From the NCBI GenBank assembly GCA_964367585.1, contig CAYIYH010000011.1, positions 1 through 53,397 on the forward strand: a stretch of DNA of 53,397 bases, in the 5' to 3' direction. The stretch is from CAYJGJ01 sp964367585 (GTDB lineage Bacteria; Bacillota; Clostridia; Peptostreptococcales; Anaerovoracaceae). Under the pieces are notes generated by a model that worked only from the letters and a program-made list of their open reading frames with translations, was not told the origin of the DNA and made no database searches. Below are positions 24,060 to 33,230 of the stretch, piece by piece. The translations under genes and the position numbers were made by a program. Numbering within the stretch: the stretch's first letter is position 1; each line of letters begins with the position of its first letter.

Positions 24060-24132
24060 CAGTAAAAAAATAGTAAAAATCCAAATATAAAATAAAAACC
24101 TAAAAAGAATATAAAAGGAAAGGAGGTAATAA

Positions 24133-24456
24133 ATGAATAGAGCAGAAAAAAGAATAATAATTCACCGTGGCATGTTGCTATTTTTTCTAATGTTTGTTAT
24201 TGTATTACTTTCTTCCTATCGTGCAACGCTTGCATTTGATAATGAAATGTTGGCAAACGAAAATGAAAAACTGATCGTGGACAAAGAAAACATCGATATA
24301 AAAATAAAAGAACGCAGTCATCCGCTATACATTGAGAGCATTGCGATTAGTGAATTAGGAATGGTTCGAGCCACATCGGCTGAGATGATTTTTATTTCGG
24401 GAGAAGAGGAAGTGAATACAGATCTTGCAATAAGTATCATAAATGAGGCATATTAA
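24133..24456 (+). CDS. ftsL: FtsL-like cell division protein
   Basis: This small bitopic protein of 107 aa has a basic N-terminus (NRAEKRIIIHRG), one membrane segment (about residues 14-33) and an extracytoplasmic part with heptad-like leucines (FDNEMLANENEKLIVDKENI). This is the layout of FtsL/DivIC proteins, which zip up with DivIB and FtsI in the divisome. FtsL sequences are too divergent for a certain match, so the call rests on size, topology and position between rsmH and the PBP gene. AAAGGAGGT is an excellent ribosome binding site. The 3' end lies just before the start chosen for the PBP gene. Confidence 0.85.
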   Translation: MNRAEKRIIIHRGMLLFFLMFVIVLLSSYRATLAFDNEMLANENEKLIVDKENIDIKIKERSHPLYIESIAISELGMVRATSAEMIFISGEEEVNTDLAISIINEAY

Positions 24457-24460
24457 AGGT

Positions 24461-26269
24461 ATGGAAAAAAACAAACTCAAAAGAACAAAAACTGAGCGAA
24501 TAGATGTCGTCTCAAAGAATAGGGTTAAAATAGTATATGGCCTCGTCTCACTCGCGGTATTTTTGTTAGCAGTTCAACTTATGAACGTGCAAGTAATAAA
24601 AGCCGACGAGTATGAGCACGAGGCTATGTTACTTCATACGGGTGACCATTCAATAGAAGCATCACGTGGAGATATTTTAGACCGTAACGGGGAAGTCCTG
24701 GCGACTAGTACTCCTGTCAAAACATTAGAGATGAATCCATCGATTTTTTCTGCAGACTATGATAAGAACAAGGATATATTAGATGAATTTATCGTATCGC
24801 TTTCTAAAATACTGGAAGTCGATAATAATGAGTTGCAAGCGAAGATGGTCTCCGACTCTCAATTTGCTTCATTAAAAAGTAATATTCCGCTAGATACTGC
24901 GGAAACAGTTAGCGATTTGATCTTGCAATACGATGCCGACGGACTAGTATTAGTCGACGAAATAAAAAGAAATTATCCACTTGGAATATTTGCATCCTCG
25001 GCACTAGGTCATCTAAATGTCGACGATGTAGGAATCGGCGGAGTGGAGCAGATGTATGACAGATATCTAGGTGGAGTTGATGGAAGACTTGTGAAGACAC
25101 AAGATTTACTCGGACGACCGCTTCCGCTAGGAGTCGATGACTATTACGAAGTGTATGATGGATTGAATGTGGTCTTAACTGTTGACGAGGTAGTCCAATT
25201 TTATCTTGAAGAATCGATCAAAGCTACTCAAGCAAGTATGAATGCGGATAGGGTTATGGCGATAGTCATGGATCCCAATACAGGAGACATACTCGGAATG
25301 GGCAATACCCCATCGTTTGATCCTAACTCGCCTGATTCATTTAGCAGTTCAGACTCAAAGCTTAGTGATGAGTTTAATGCGATGAGCGAAACGGAGCAGA
25401 TTGAATATCTGTATTCTCTTTGGAGTAATCCTTTGATAAGCGAAGTTTATGAACCTGGATCGACCTTGAAACTTATAACAGTTGCCTCTGTCTTAGAAGA
25501 GTCGTTGGTGAATTTGAATTCAACATTTTATTGTTCGGGCACAAAACAAATTTATGACTACACGATAAGCTGCTGGCATTCAGAGGGGCATGGGACGCAA
25601 ACACTCTCCGAAGCGCTCGCTAATTCGTGTAATCCGGCCCATATGGAAATGGCGGCTATGCTCGGAGACGAAGTTTTTTACGAATATTTAGAGAAGTTTG
25701 GATTTACCGAAAAAACTGGAGTAGACTTGCCTTCCGAGACTGGATCTATAGTCCATTCACCCGAAAATATAGGCCCTGTTGAATTGGCGACTATGGGATT
25801 TGGACATGGTATATCGATCACCCCATTGCAATTGATTACAGCGATTTCATCTATTGGAAATGACGGATATTTGATGGAACCAAGAATCGTAATGGGATTG
25901 CAAGACGAAGATGGAAATATGGTAGAAAATTACGAGCCTAATGTAGTTAGAAAAACCATATCGGATGAAACCGTTAAGATGGTTCAAGACATGATGGTAT
26001 ATTCTGTCGAGCAATCTTCTCGTAATACTTCTGAATACACAATCGGGGGTAAGACGGGTAGTGCACAAAAGGTATATGGAGACTCGTATTCAGATGAATT
26101 ATTTTCTTCTTTCATATGCTTAGCACCGATGGAAGATCCCCAAGTAGCGATATTATACATTGTAGATAACCCTCAATATGGTCAAGGTGGTTCTGTTGCG
26201 GCGATGCCACCTGCCATAGACTTGGCAGATAAAATACAGCAGTACTATGCCATCAATCCGGAGAGCTGA
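24461..26269 (+). CDS. ftsI: Division-specific penicillin-binding protein (FtsI/PBP2B type)
   Basis: This is a class B PBP, the transpeptidase that crosslinks septal peptidoglycan with FtsW. With ATG at 24461 it has 602 aa. A membrane anchor covers about residues 25-43, then the PBP dimer domain begins with ASRGDILDRNGEVLA. The transpeptidase domain carries S334-T-L-K337 (EPGSTLKL), S389-C-N391 and K531-T-G533, all intact. There is no PASTA domain after the catalytic domain, unlike SpoVD and many Gram-positive PBPs. The start is uncertain: another in-frame ATG at 24443 would overlap ftsL, and neither has an ideal ribosome binding site. murF follows after 35 nt; murE is not present between them. 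Confidence 0.95.
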   Translation: MEKNKLKRTKTERIDVVSKNRVKIVYGLVSLAVFLLAVQLMNVQVIKADEYEHEAMLLHTGDHSIEASRGDILDRNGEVLATSTPVKTLEMNPSIFSADYDKNKDILDEFIVSLSKILEVDNNELQAKMVSDSQFASLKSNIPLDTAETVSDLILQYDADGLVLVDEIKRNYPLGIFASSALGHLNVDDVGIGGVEQMYDRYLGGVDGRLVKTQDLLGRPLPLGVDDYYEVYDGLNVVLTVDEVVQFYLEESIKATQASMNADRVMAIVMDPNTGDILGMGNTPSFDPNSPDSFSSSDSKLSDEFNAMSETEQIEYLYSLWSNPLISEVYEPGSTLKLITVASVLEESLVNLNSTFYCSGTKQIYDYTISCWHSEGHGTQTLSEALANSCNPAHMEMAAMLGDEVFYEYLEKFGFTEKTGVDLPSETGSIVHSPENIGPVELATMGFGHGISITPLQLITAISSIGNDGYLMEPRIVMGLQDEDGNMVENYEPNVVRKTISDETVKMVQDMMVYSVEQSSRNTSEYTIGGKTGSAQKVYGDSYSDELFSSFICLAPMEDPQVAILYIVDNPQYGQGGSVAAMPPAIDLADKIQQYYAINPES

Positions 26270-26304
26270 TTGATTCTATTAAAGTATAAATTAGGAGAAA
26301 AAGT

Positions 26305-27696
26305 GTGAAAAATATATCGGCAGCAAAAATATGTGATGTAATTCAAGGGAGAAGTGTGTCAGGTAAAATGGAATCTATGTGTAACTCTGTTTCTATAGAT
26401 TCGAGGAAGACAAATAGTGAAACTCTCTTTTTTGCCATAGTCGGTGAAATTAATGACGGACATGATTTTTTAGGTGACGTTTTTGAATCGGGGTGTACGA
26501 CTGTTGTAATTTCAAATGAAGACAAAATACCTCAGTTACTGCGTGAGAACAAAATAGACATTATAGTAGTAAACAATACACTTGTTGCTTTGCAAAGTCT
26601 GGCGACGTACTACTTGGATACTCTAAACGCAAAGAAAATTGCTGTGACAGGAAGTGTAGGAAAGACGACTTGCCGTGATTTGATAGCAACTGTAGCAGGT
26701 AGCAAGTATAAAACTTGCAGGACACAAGGTAATCTGAATAATGTATATGGAGTGCCATTATCGGTTCTTTCTTTCGATGAAGACGTAGAAGTGGCTGTTA
26801 TTGAGTTTGGCATCGATAAGGTAGGCGGGATGGACGTATTGGTTGACATAGTAAAGCCTGACATCGCCGTCGTAACCAATATAGGTATTTCGCATTTGAA
26901 CTCATTCGGCAACAGAGATAACATAAGAAGCGAAAAACTTAAAGTCGCTAAGCATTTTACTAGTGAAAACGTATTGATTATCAATAGATTATCTGATATG
27001 TTAAATATGGAAAAAAGCGAGACATATAAAATTGTTACTGCCTGTAGTCAAGATAGTGAATTTTCGATTGACCAGTGCATAGATTATGGAATAGAGGGAA
27101 TTGATTTTTCAATAACTTATAACAATAAATCGTATATAATAAAGATGGATGTCCCGGGAATACACAATTCTATCAATGCGACTTTGGCGATTGCTGTGGG
27201 TGTTCAGTTGGGTATCGATATTGATACGGCGATTGAATCATTGAAGGATTTAACGCTTACATCAAAAAGAATGGAAGTATATATTGGTGATTCTGTAAGG
27301 ATTATCGATGATACTTACAATGCGGCTCCTCAATCTATGATTGCTGCTATTGACACATTGGTCAATAGTAGTAGTGAAAGAAGAGTAGCTATTCTGGGAG
27401 ATATGTATGAGCTTGGTTATGATGAAATCAAATATCATAATGAAGTTGGAAGATATCTCGGAAAGTCGAATTTAGAAGTTCTTATTTCCATTGGGAATTT
27501 GGGCCATCACATTGCGATAAGTGCTAAGGAAATAAATAGCAAGTTAGTAACATATTCGTTCGACACACCAGAAGATGCAATTGAAAAGATAGAATCTATT
27601 ATCAAAGATGGTGACTTGATTTTACTAAAAGGCTCGCGAGGAATACGTATAGACAAGATATCAGAGTATATTAAGAAGGTGAAAAAATGCAAGTAA
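26305..27696 (+). CDS. murF: UDP-N-acetylmuramoyl-tripeptide--D-alanyl-D-alanine ligase MurF
   Basis: MurF adds D-Ala-D-Ala to the UDP-MurNAc tripeptide in the last cytoplasmic step of stem-peptide synthesis. In this 463-aa protein the N-terminal substrate domain has SVSIDSRKTNSETLFFAI. The ATPase domain has TGSVGKTT (115-122) and NIGISHLNSFG, and the C-terminal domain has IDDTYNAAPQSM with AILGDMYELG, which distinguish MurF from MurC, D and E. The start is GTG with AGGAG 7 nt upstream. Its last codons overlap the start of mraY by 10 nt. Confidence 0.97.
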   Translation: MKNISAAKICDVIQGRSVSGKMESMCNSVSIDSRKTNSETLFFAIVGEINDGHDFLGDVFESGCTTVVISNEDKIPQLLRENKIDIIVVNNTLVALQSLATYYLDTLNAKKIAVTGSVGKTTCRDLIATVAGSKYKTCRTQGNLNNVYGVPLSVLSFDEDVEVAVIEFGIDKVGGMDVLVDIVKPDIAVVTNIGISHLNSFGNRDNIRSEKLKVAKHFTSENVLIINRLSDMLNMEKSETYKIVTACSQDSEFSIDQCIDYGIEGIDFSITYNNKSYIIKMDVPGIHNSINATLAIAVGVQLGIDIDTAIESLKDLTLTSKRMEVYIGDSVRIIDDTYNAAPQSMIAAIDTLVNSSSERRVAILGDMYELGYDEIKYHNEVGRYLGKSNLEVLISIGNLGHHIAISAKEINSKLVTYSFDTPEDAIEKIESIIKDGDLILLKGSRGIRIDKISEYIKKVKKCK

Positions 27697-28646
27697 ATTA
27701 CTTTACCATTGTTTTAACAATTGTTTTAACCACTATGATTTCAACAGTTTTAACAGCATCATTTATCCCGATTCTCAAGAACAAACAGGTTAAACAGTTT
27801 ATCAAAGAAAATGGACCAAAGTCTCACCACAAGAAATCGGGGACTCCTACTATGGGCGGTATCCCTATGATTATCTCCATAATCATGGGCTCTTTGGTTT
27901 TAAACATAATTACGTGGGAGACTGCGATGCTCATATCTATGACATTGCTATTTGCGATGGTAGGATATATAGATGACAGCTTAAAAATAAAAAAGAAACA
28001 AAACTTAGGATTTAGGGCATGGCAAAAAATTGTCATGCAGGTGGCATTTTCATTGATACTTGCGCTATACTGCTATGAAGTGTATGGCAGTGAAGTGTGG
28101 ATTCCTTTTTATCAACAAGGCTACATAGATTTCGGCTATTATTATATTCCATTTGTAATATTTGTCCTACTTGCTATGACTAACAGTGTTAACCTTACAG
28201 ATGGGTTGGACGGTCTTGCCTCTGGCGTTAGCGCCATAGTAGCTATTTTTCTTGCTGTTGTTGGATTGCAAAACATGCATACAGCCCCTGTTACATTTTG
28301 TGCCGCATTGGGAGGTGCATGTATTGGATTTTTGATTTTCAATAGATATCCTGCAAAAGTATTTATGGGAGATACGGGATCTATGGCTATAGGCGGTGCA
28401 TTAGCTACCGCAGCAATAATAATGAAAGTCGAATTCATATTGATTTTTGCAGGTTCGATATATGTAATCGAGGCTCTATCTGTAATAATTCAAGTCTTAT
28501 ATTACAAAAGAACGAAAAAAAGGGTATTCAAGATGGCACCGATTCATCATCATTTTGAACTTTCTGGAATGAGTGAAAAGAGTGTAGTATACATGTTTTA
28601 CCTATTTGCCCTAATTTGTTGTGTATTGGCATATTTTATTATATGA
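27687..28646 (+). CDS. mraY: Phospho-N-acetylmuramoyl-pentapeptide-transferase MraY
   Basis: MraY moves phospho-MurNAc-pentapeptide to undecaprenyl phosphate and makes lipid I at the membrane. The 319-aa protein has about ten hydrophobic segments and the family motifs KSHHKKSGTPTMGG (cytoplasmic loop 1), VGYIDDSLK with the Asp pair, NLTDGLDGLASG, FMGDTGSMAIGG and APIHHHFELSG. ATG at 27687 overlaps murF and gives the standard length; AAGAAGG precedes it. Confidence 0.98.
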   Translation: MQVNYFTIVLTIVLTTMISTVLTASFIPILKNKQVKQFIKENGPKSHHKKSGTPTMGGIPMIISIIMGSLVLNIITWETAMLISMTLLFAMVGYIDDSLKIKKKQNLGFRAWQKIVMQVAFSLILALYCYEVYGSEVWIPFYQQGYIDFGYYYIPFVIFVLLAMTNSVNLTDGLDGLASGVSAIVAIFLAVVGLQNMHTAPVTFCAALGGACIGFLIFNRYPAKVFMGDTGSMAIGGALATAAIIMKVEFILIFAGSIYVIEALSVIIQVLYYKRTKKRVFKMAPIHHHFELSGMSEKSVVYMFYLFALICCVLAYFII

Positions 28647-28656
28647 GGTTACTAAA

Positions 28657-30036
28657 GTGAACGAGTTAAACATTCAAAACATATTACCAAAAAAAATATT
28701 AGTTATTGGGATTGGTAAATCAGGACTTTCGGTAATGGAGACACTTTTTAGTTTGGGTGTAGACGTATCGGTACAAGATTCTAAAAACATCGCTAAGATA
28801 GACGCTCAGCTTTTGTCGTATATTAAATCCAAAAAAATAGATTGCTATTTTAACGAGACACCTTCAGATATTTCTGTCTTTGACATGATTGTCGTAAGTC
28901 CAGGTGTTAACCTAGGCATTCCTTTGATTCAAGAGGCGATCAGTAATAACGTCGAAATCATTGGGGAGTTAGAGCTCGCATTTAGGATTGGTGAAGGCAA
29001 TTATATCGCAATTACCGGAACGAATGGAAAGACCACGACTACAACCCTTGTAGGAGAAATTTTTAAGGCTGCAGATCGAAAAACTAATGTAGTTGGCAAT
29101 ATCGGAACACCGATAATTAAGACGTCGATAGAGTCACAACAATCCGATTGGTTTGTGACGGAAGTAAGCAGTTTTCAACTTGAAACCATCAAATATTTTA
29201 AACCAAGTATTGCTGCGATATTGAATATTACACCAGACCACCTCGATAGGCATGGAGATATGAAAAAGTATCTAAATGCAAAGTCTAAAGTGTTTATGAA
29301 TCAAACCGATAGCGACTATTTAGTGCTGAATTATGACGATACAAAGTTGCGTAAGTTACATAAAAAAGTAAATTCGACAGTCGTATTTTTTAGCAAGGAA
29401 ACAGAAGTCGATCTAGGAGTTTTCATTAAAAACTCGAAGATTGTGGTTAGAAATGAAAACAAAGAAGATATCGATGTGATGAATGTCGCTGATGTTACAT
29501 TGCTCGGCGAACATAATCTTGAAAATTGTTTAGCTGCTGTCGCCATTTCGTATTTTTCGGGAATAGAAACGCGAGTAATCGCGGAAATAATATCTTCATT
29601 TAAAGGTGTGGAGCATAGATTAGAATATTGTGGTGAGACCGAAGGCATTAAGTTTTATAATGATTCTAAGGGCACGAATATAGAGTCTACTCTCACAGCA
29701 ATCAATACAATCAAGGAAAATATAATATTAATTGCAGGAGGAGATGGCAAGGGACAGGATTTCAAGAAATTTGTAACAGGCATCAAGGGGCATGTGAAAT
29801 ATTTGATTTTACTTGGAAGAGACAAGGAAATAATTGAAGCAGAGGCAAATAAACAACAGATTCCTAATGTTGTCCTAAAACGGGATTTAGAAGATTGTGT
29901 CGAATTCGCGGTATCAGTGGCAACTGAGGGAGATAACATTCTTCTTTCACCAGCATGTGCTAGCTTTGACATGTATGATAATTATGAGCAAAGAGGTAAA
30001 CACTTTAAGAACTGTGTAAAAAGATATGGTGTATAG
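28657..30036 (+). CDS. murD: UDP-N-acetylmuramoyl-L-alanine--D-glutamate ligase MurD
   Basis: MurD adds D-Glu to UDP-MurNAc-L-Ala. This 459-aa protein has a Rossmann-like N-terminal domain (ILVIGIGKSGLS), the ATP loop TGTNGKTTT (G121 to T127), ITPDHLDRHG and the C-terminal YNDSKGTN with LIAGGDGKGQDF and LLSPACASFDMYDNYEQRG, which are MurD-specific. GTG at 28657 is preferred over further-upstream starts inside mraY, because GAGG lies 8 nt before it and the Rossmann strand then starts at the usual place. The stop is directly followed by the ATG of ftsW. Confidence 0.97.
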   Translation: MNELNIQNILPKKILVIGIGKSGLSVMETLFSLGVDVSVQDSKNIAKIDAQLLSYIKSKKIDCYFNETPSDISVFDMIVVSPGVNLGIPLIQEAISNNVEIIGELELAFRIGEGNYIAITGTNGKTTTTTLVGEIFKAADRKTNVVGNIGTPIIKTSIESQQSDWFVTEVSSFQLETIKYFKPSIAAILNITPDHLDRHGDMKKYLNAKSKVFMNQTDSDYLVLNYDDTKLRKLHKKVNSTVVFFSKETEVDLGVFIKNSKIVVRNENKEDIDVMNVADVTLLGEHNLENCLAAVAISYFSGIETRVIAEIISSFKGVEHRLEYCGETEGIKFYNDSKGTNIESTLTAINTIKENIILIAGGDGKGQDFKKFVTGIKGHVKYLILLGRDKEIIEAEANKQQIPNVVLKRDLEDCVEFAVSVATEGDNILLSPACASFDMYDNYEQRGKHFKNCVKRYGV

Positions 30037-31161
30037 ATGATTCAAGGTCGAATTAAAAAAAATGGTCACAGTGTAGACTTTCAAATTATGGCCATTACTA
30101 TTATTATATCTGTGATAGGAATATTGTTCTCTTTCAGCGCGAGTTATTATGTAGCGATAAACTCTGGATTGAATCCATATAGTAATCTGGTGTCGCATAT
30201 AATTACATTTTCACTCGGAATATTTGTGATGATTTTCATGACACACTTTAACTATCAAAGATTGAAAAAGTTTGCATTTCTATTTGCTGTAGCTGTAGGG
30301 ATGCTTCTTTTGATTACTCTACTCAGTGCAGACTCGACGGGATTAGGCGTACAAAGAGCACTCATTGTGTTTGGAATAGCTGTCATGCCCGGTGAACTTG
30401 CCAAAATTGCTTGTGTTATTCTTATTGCAGTTATACTGTCTGACGATAAACAAAGCATTAATACGAAAGAAGGGTTGATTCCATGTGTTGTTATCTTGGT
30501 AGTATATGGTGGTCTTATATTTTTGCAACCTAATTTATCTACTGCGATTATAGTTGTGTGTATTATTGTTGGAATGATTTTTATAGCAGGGTTGCAATGG
30601 AAAACGATAATGATTTTTGGAGCGGTCGGTGCCGTAGCAGGTGGAATCCTTATCTTTTTCTTCTTGGAACCTTATCAAGTGAGTCGTCTTACCAGCTTTG
30701 GAGATCCGTTCCAAGATCCTCTCGGCGATGGCATGCAGGTAGTCAGATCTCTTTATGCCTTGGGTTCAGGGGGGCTTTGGGGTACTGGAGTAGGACAAGG
30801 AATTTTTTCATATTTGTATCTGCCAGATGCCGACAATGACTTTATTTTTGCTGTAATAGGCGAAGAATTTGGATTAATCGGAACGCTATCCATAATGCTG
30901 TTATACGCATACTTGATTTATAGAATATTTATGGTTGCGGTTAATGCAAAAGATAGACTTGGATTGTTGCTTTGCAGTGGGATTGGAATAATGCTTGCGG
31001 TTCAAGTAGTGTTTCATATCGCAACAGTCACGGGCTCGATGCCCGCCACGGGAATCATATTGCCTTTCATTAGTAGTGGTGATAATGCTATGGTGGTTTT
31101 TTTCTTTGCAATTGGTATTGTTCAAAATGTTTCAAAGTTTGCAGAACGAGAAGCTGTTTAG
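30037..31161 (+). CDS. ftsW: SEDS peptidoglycan glycosyltransferase FtsW
   Basis: FtsW polymerises lipid II at the septum together with the class B PBP. The 374-aa protein has about ten membrane segments and the family segments MPGELAKIACVI, FLQPNLSTAI, SGGLWGTGVGQG and ADNDFIFAVIGEEFGLIG, which contains the Asp of the SEDS active site. The usual C-terminal signature ends in PFISYGGSS, whereas this protein reads MPATGIILPFISSGDNA, a notable change. Position after murD and before murG supports FtsW rather than RodA. The ATG follows the murD stop without a gap. Confidence 0.93.
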   Translation: MIQGRIKKNGHSVDFQIMAITIIISVIGILFSFSASYYVAINSGLNPYSNLVSHIITFSLGIFVMIFMTHFNYQRLKKFAFLFAVAVGMLLLITLLSADSTGLGVQRALIVFGIAVMPGELAKIACVILIAVILSDDKQSINTKEGLIPCVVILVVYGGLIFLQPNLSTAIIVVCIIVGMIFIAGLQWKTIMIFGAVGAVAGGILIFFFLEPYQVSRLTSFGDPFQDPLGDGMQVVRSLYALGSGGLWGTGVGQGIFSYLYLPDADNDFIFAVIGEEFGLIGTLSIMLLYAYLIYRIFMVAVNAKDRLGLLLCSGIGIMLAVQVVFHIATVTGSMPATGIILPFISSGDNAMVVFFFAIGIVQNVSKFAEREAV

Positions 31162-31171
31162 AGGATAGTCG

Positions 31172-32269
31172 ATGAATGTAATTGTTACCGGCGGAGGCTC
31201 GGGAGGACATATTTATCCCGCACTCTCAATTGCGGATGAATTCAAAAGACGAGACGATAATACAAACGTTTTATATATAGGAAGCGACATCGGTATAGAA
31301 AGTAGGATCGTGCCCGAGTATGGATACGATTTTGAGATCGTTGACTCTAGGTATTTTGATGTTATCAATCCTATAGAGGCCTTTAAAACTACAGTGAGAG
31401 TTGTAAGGGGAATATTTTCTTCTCTAAAAATCATGAAAAAGTATAAACCCGATATAGTGATTGGAACAGGTGGCTATGTGTGTGTTCCTGTTATTGTCGC
31501 AGGGAAGCTATTCGGGGCAAAAACATTTATCCATGAGCAAAATGTTATAATTGGTCTATCGAATAAACTGCTCCAGCATTTTGTAAATAAAATTTTCGTT
31601 GCTTTTGAAACGGGAAAAGAAAGTTTTAAAAAGAGAAACAAGGTTGTATATACTGGGAATCCTATAAGGAAATCGTTTTTCGAAAAAACTGAAGGTTGTG
31701 ATTCTGCAATAAGTGATAAAAAAGATATTTTTACGGTATTTTTGTTGGCGGGAAGTCAAGGTGCTGACACGATAAATGAATTAGGCGTAATGTTGATGGA
31801 AAAATTAGTAAATGATGATTTTGCAATCAAATTATGTACAGGGCCTAGAAGATACGAAAATATAATTAATGAGCTACATGAAAAAAAAATACCGCATGAT
31901 TGTGAAGGAAGCGATAATGAAGTCTTTTCGTATGCTGAGAATATGCAAGATTATATTAGCTCATCTGATATTATCGTCGGAAGGGCAGGTTCATTATCTA
32001 TTTCTGAAATATTAGCTCTTGGAAAACCTTCGATTTTGATTCCATCGCCGAATGTTGTAGGAAATCACCAGTATTATAATGCAAAAGCCGTGGCCGACAA
32101 AGGCGCTGCAATATTGATAAAAGAAAATGACTTGAAATATGAGGAAATAATAGGTAAGATTAAATCGCTAAGAGATGACGAGCAAACATTACGAGAAATG
32201 TCTGTCAATGCAAAAGAAATATCGATTACCGATGCGGCAGCAAATATTTGCGATAATATATTAGGATAA
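31172..32269 (+). CDS. murG: UDP-N-acetylglucosamine--lipid I transferase MurG
   Basis: MurG adds GlcNAc to lipid I at the inner membrane face and makes lipid II. The 365-aa GT-B protein has the G-loop VTGGGSGGHIYPALSIADE at the N-terminus, FIHEQNVIIGLSNK, TGNPIRKSF, a second glycine loop LLAGSQGA and the UDP-GlcNAc site VGRAGSLSISEILALGKPS with NHQYYNA. GAGG lies 8 nt before the ATG. Confidence 0.98.
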   Translation: MNVIVTGGGSGGHIYPALSIADEFKRRDDNTNVLYIGSDIGIESRIVPEYGYDFEIVDSRYFDVINPIEAFKTTVRVVRGIFSSLKIMKKYKPDIVIGTGGYVCVPVIVAGKLFGAKTFIHEQNVIIGLSNKLLQHFVNKIFVAFETGKESFKKRNKVVYTGNPIRKSFFEKTEGCDSAISDKKDIFTVFLLAGSQGADTINELGVMLMEKLVNDDFAIKLCTGPRRYENIINELHEKKIPHDCEGSDNEVFSYAENMQDYISSSDIIVGRAGSLSISEILALGKPSILIPSPNVVGNHQYYNAKAVADKGAAILIKENDLKYEEIIGKIKSLRDDEQTLREMSVNAKEISITDAAANICDNILG

Positions 32270-32320
32270 ATTGTAGAAATGGTCTCGACCATTCCGATTA
32301 TTTATAAACGAGTGTGTGAT

Positions 32321-33109
32321 ATGGGTAGAAGAAGTAAGCGAGAATTCGAGCGTATACAGCAAAGAAAAGAAAAGAGAATACGAAAAAAGAGAATTAGAAG
32401 AGCTAAGGTTCTTTCTTTTTTGCTTTTCACAGCTATTTTCATGTCTGCTTTTTTCTTTTTGAGATCTGATTTCTTCAACGTTGAAAAAATTGAGGTAGTA
32501 GGGAGTTCATATTATACCGAGGAAGAAGTTATTGGAATGTCTCAAGCCAAAGTAGATACCAATATTTTTTTTGAACTGAATAGGAGTGAGATTAAGGATA
32601 ATCTCTTAAAAGACCCATATTTCACTGGAATAAAGTTTAAATACCGATTACCGTCGACCGTAATAATCGATGTCAGTGAGCGAAAAGAAGTAGCTGCAAT
32701 GCCATATGGTGATTCTTACATTGTAGTCGATAGTGAAGGTATATATTTGAGAAAGACAGAGGTTGAACCCATACTGCCTCTAATAAGCAATGTAGTCTTT
32801 TTAAAACTCGACTTGGGTGAAACGATAGAGTGCGAAGATCAAACATCATTGATAAAGTCACTTGAATTTATCGAAGTAATGAAAAGTGGTGGGTATTATG
32901 CGAAGGAAATAGTGTTCAGCCCCGTATATATTGAGTGTTATATTTTGGATGGGTTAGTGTGTAGGGGGACGCCTGAACAACTAACGATATCATCTCAAAA
33001 TGGAACGATTAATAAGGTTATCAACGATTTATTTAATAAGGGAATAAAGACAGGAACTATCACTGTTGGCGACGATATGTATATATCGTATTCTCCCGAT
33101 ATTTCTTGA
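32321..33109 (+). CDS. divIB: Cell division protein DivIB/FtsQ
   Basis: This 262-aa protein has a very basic cytoplasmic N-terminus (residues 1-30, rich in Arg and Lys), one membrane span (about 33-48) and an extracellular FtsQ-type POTRA domain that begins FFNVEKIEVVGSSYYTEEEV. A beta domain with LPSTVIIDVSERKEVA and AMPYGDSYIVVDSEGIYL follows. DivIB holds FtsL and DivIC together in the divisome. ATG at 32321 gives the typical start MGRRSKRE. An in-frame ATG at 32279, 9 nt after murG, would add 14 residues; neither has a strong ribosome binding site. Confidence 0.92.
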   Translation: MGRRSKREFERIQQRKEKRIRKKRIRRAKVLSFLLFTAIFMSAFFFLRSDFFNVEKIEVVGSSYYTEEEVIGMSQAKVDTNIFFELNRSEIKDNLLKDPYFTGIKFKYRLPSTVIIDVSERKEVAAMPYGDSYIVVDSEGIYLRKTEVEPILPLISNVVFLKLDLGETIECEDQTSLIKSLEFIEVMKSGGYYAKEIVFSPVYIECYILDGLVCRGTPEQLTISSQNGTINKVINDLFNKGIKTGTITVGDDMYISYSPDIS

Positions 33110-33193
33110 TTAAGTGGTAAAATAATAATAATGAGTATCGAATTCAAAAAAATATGAAAAAAATAAAAAAATGATGATTTTACAGTAATTATA

Positions 33194-33202
33194 TGGTAGA
33201 AT
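33194..33202 (+). promoter_or_regulatory. Possible extended -10 promoter before ftsZ
   Basis: TGGTAGAAT (33194-33202) matches an extended -10 element and lies 29 nt before the ftsZ start, in an A-rich gap of 121 nt. No good -35 box is at the right distance. A dedicated ftsZ promoter would be biologically reasonable. Confidence 0.4.
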
Positions 33203-33230
33203 ACTAAAAGCTGTAGTATGGAGGAGAATT

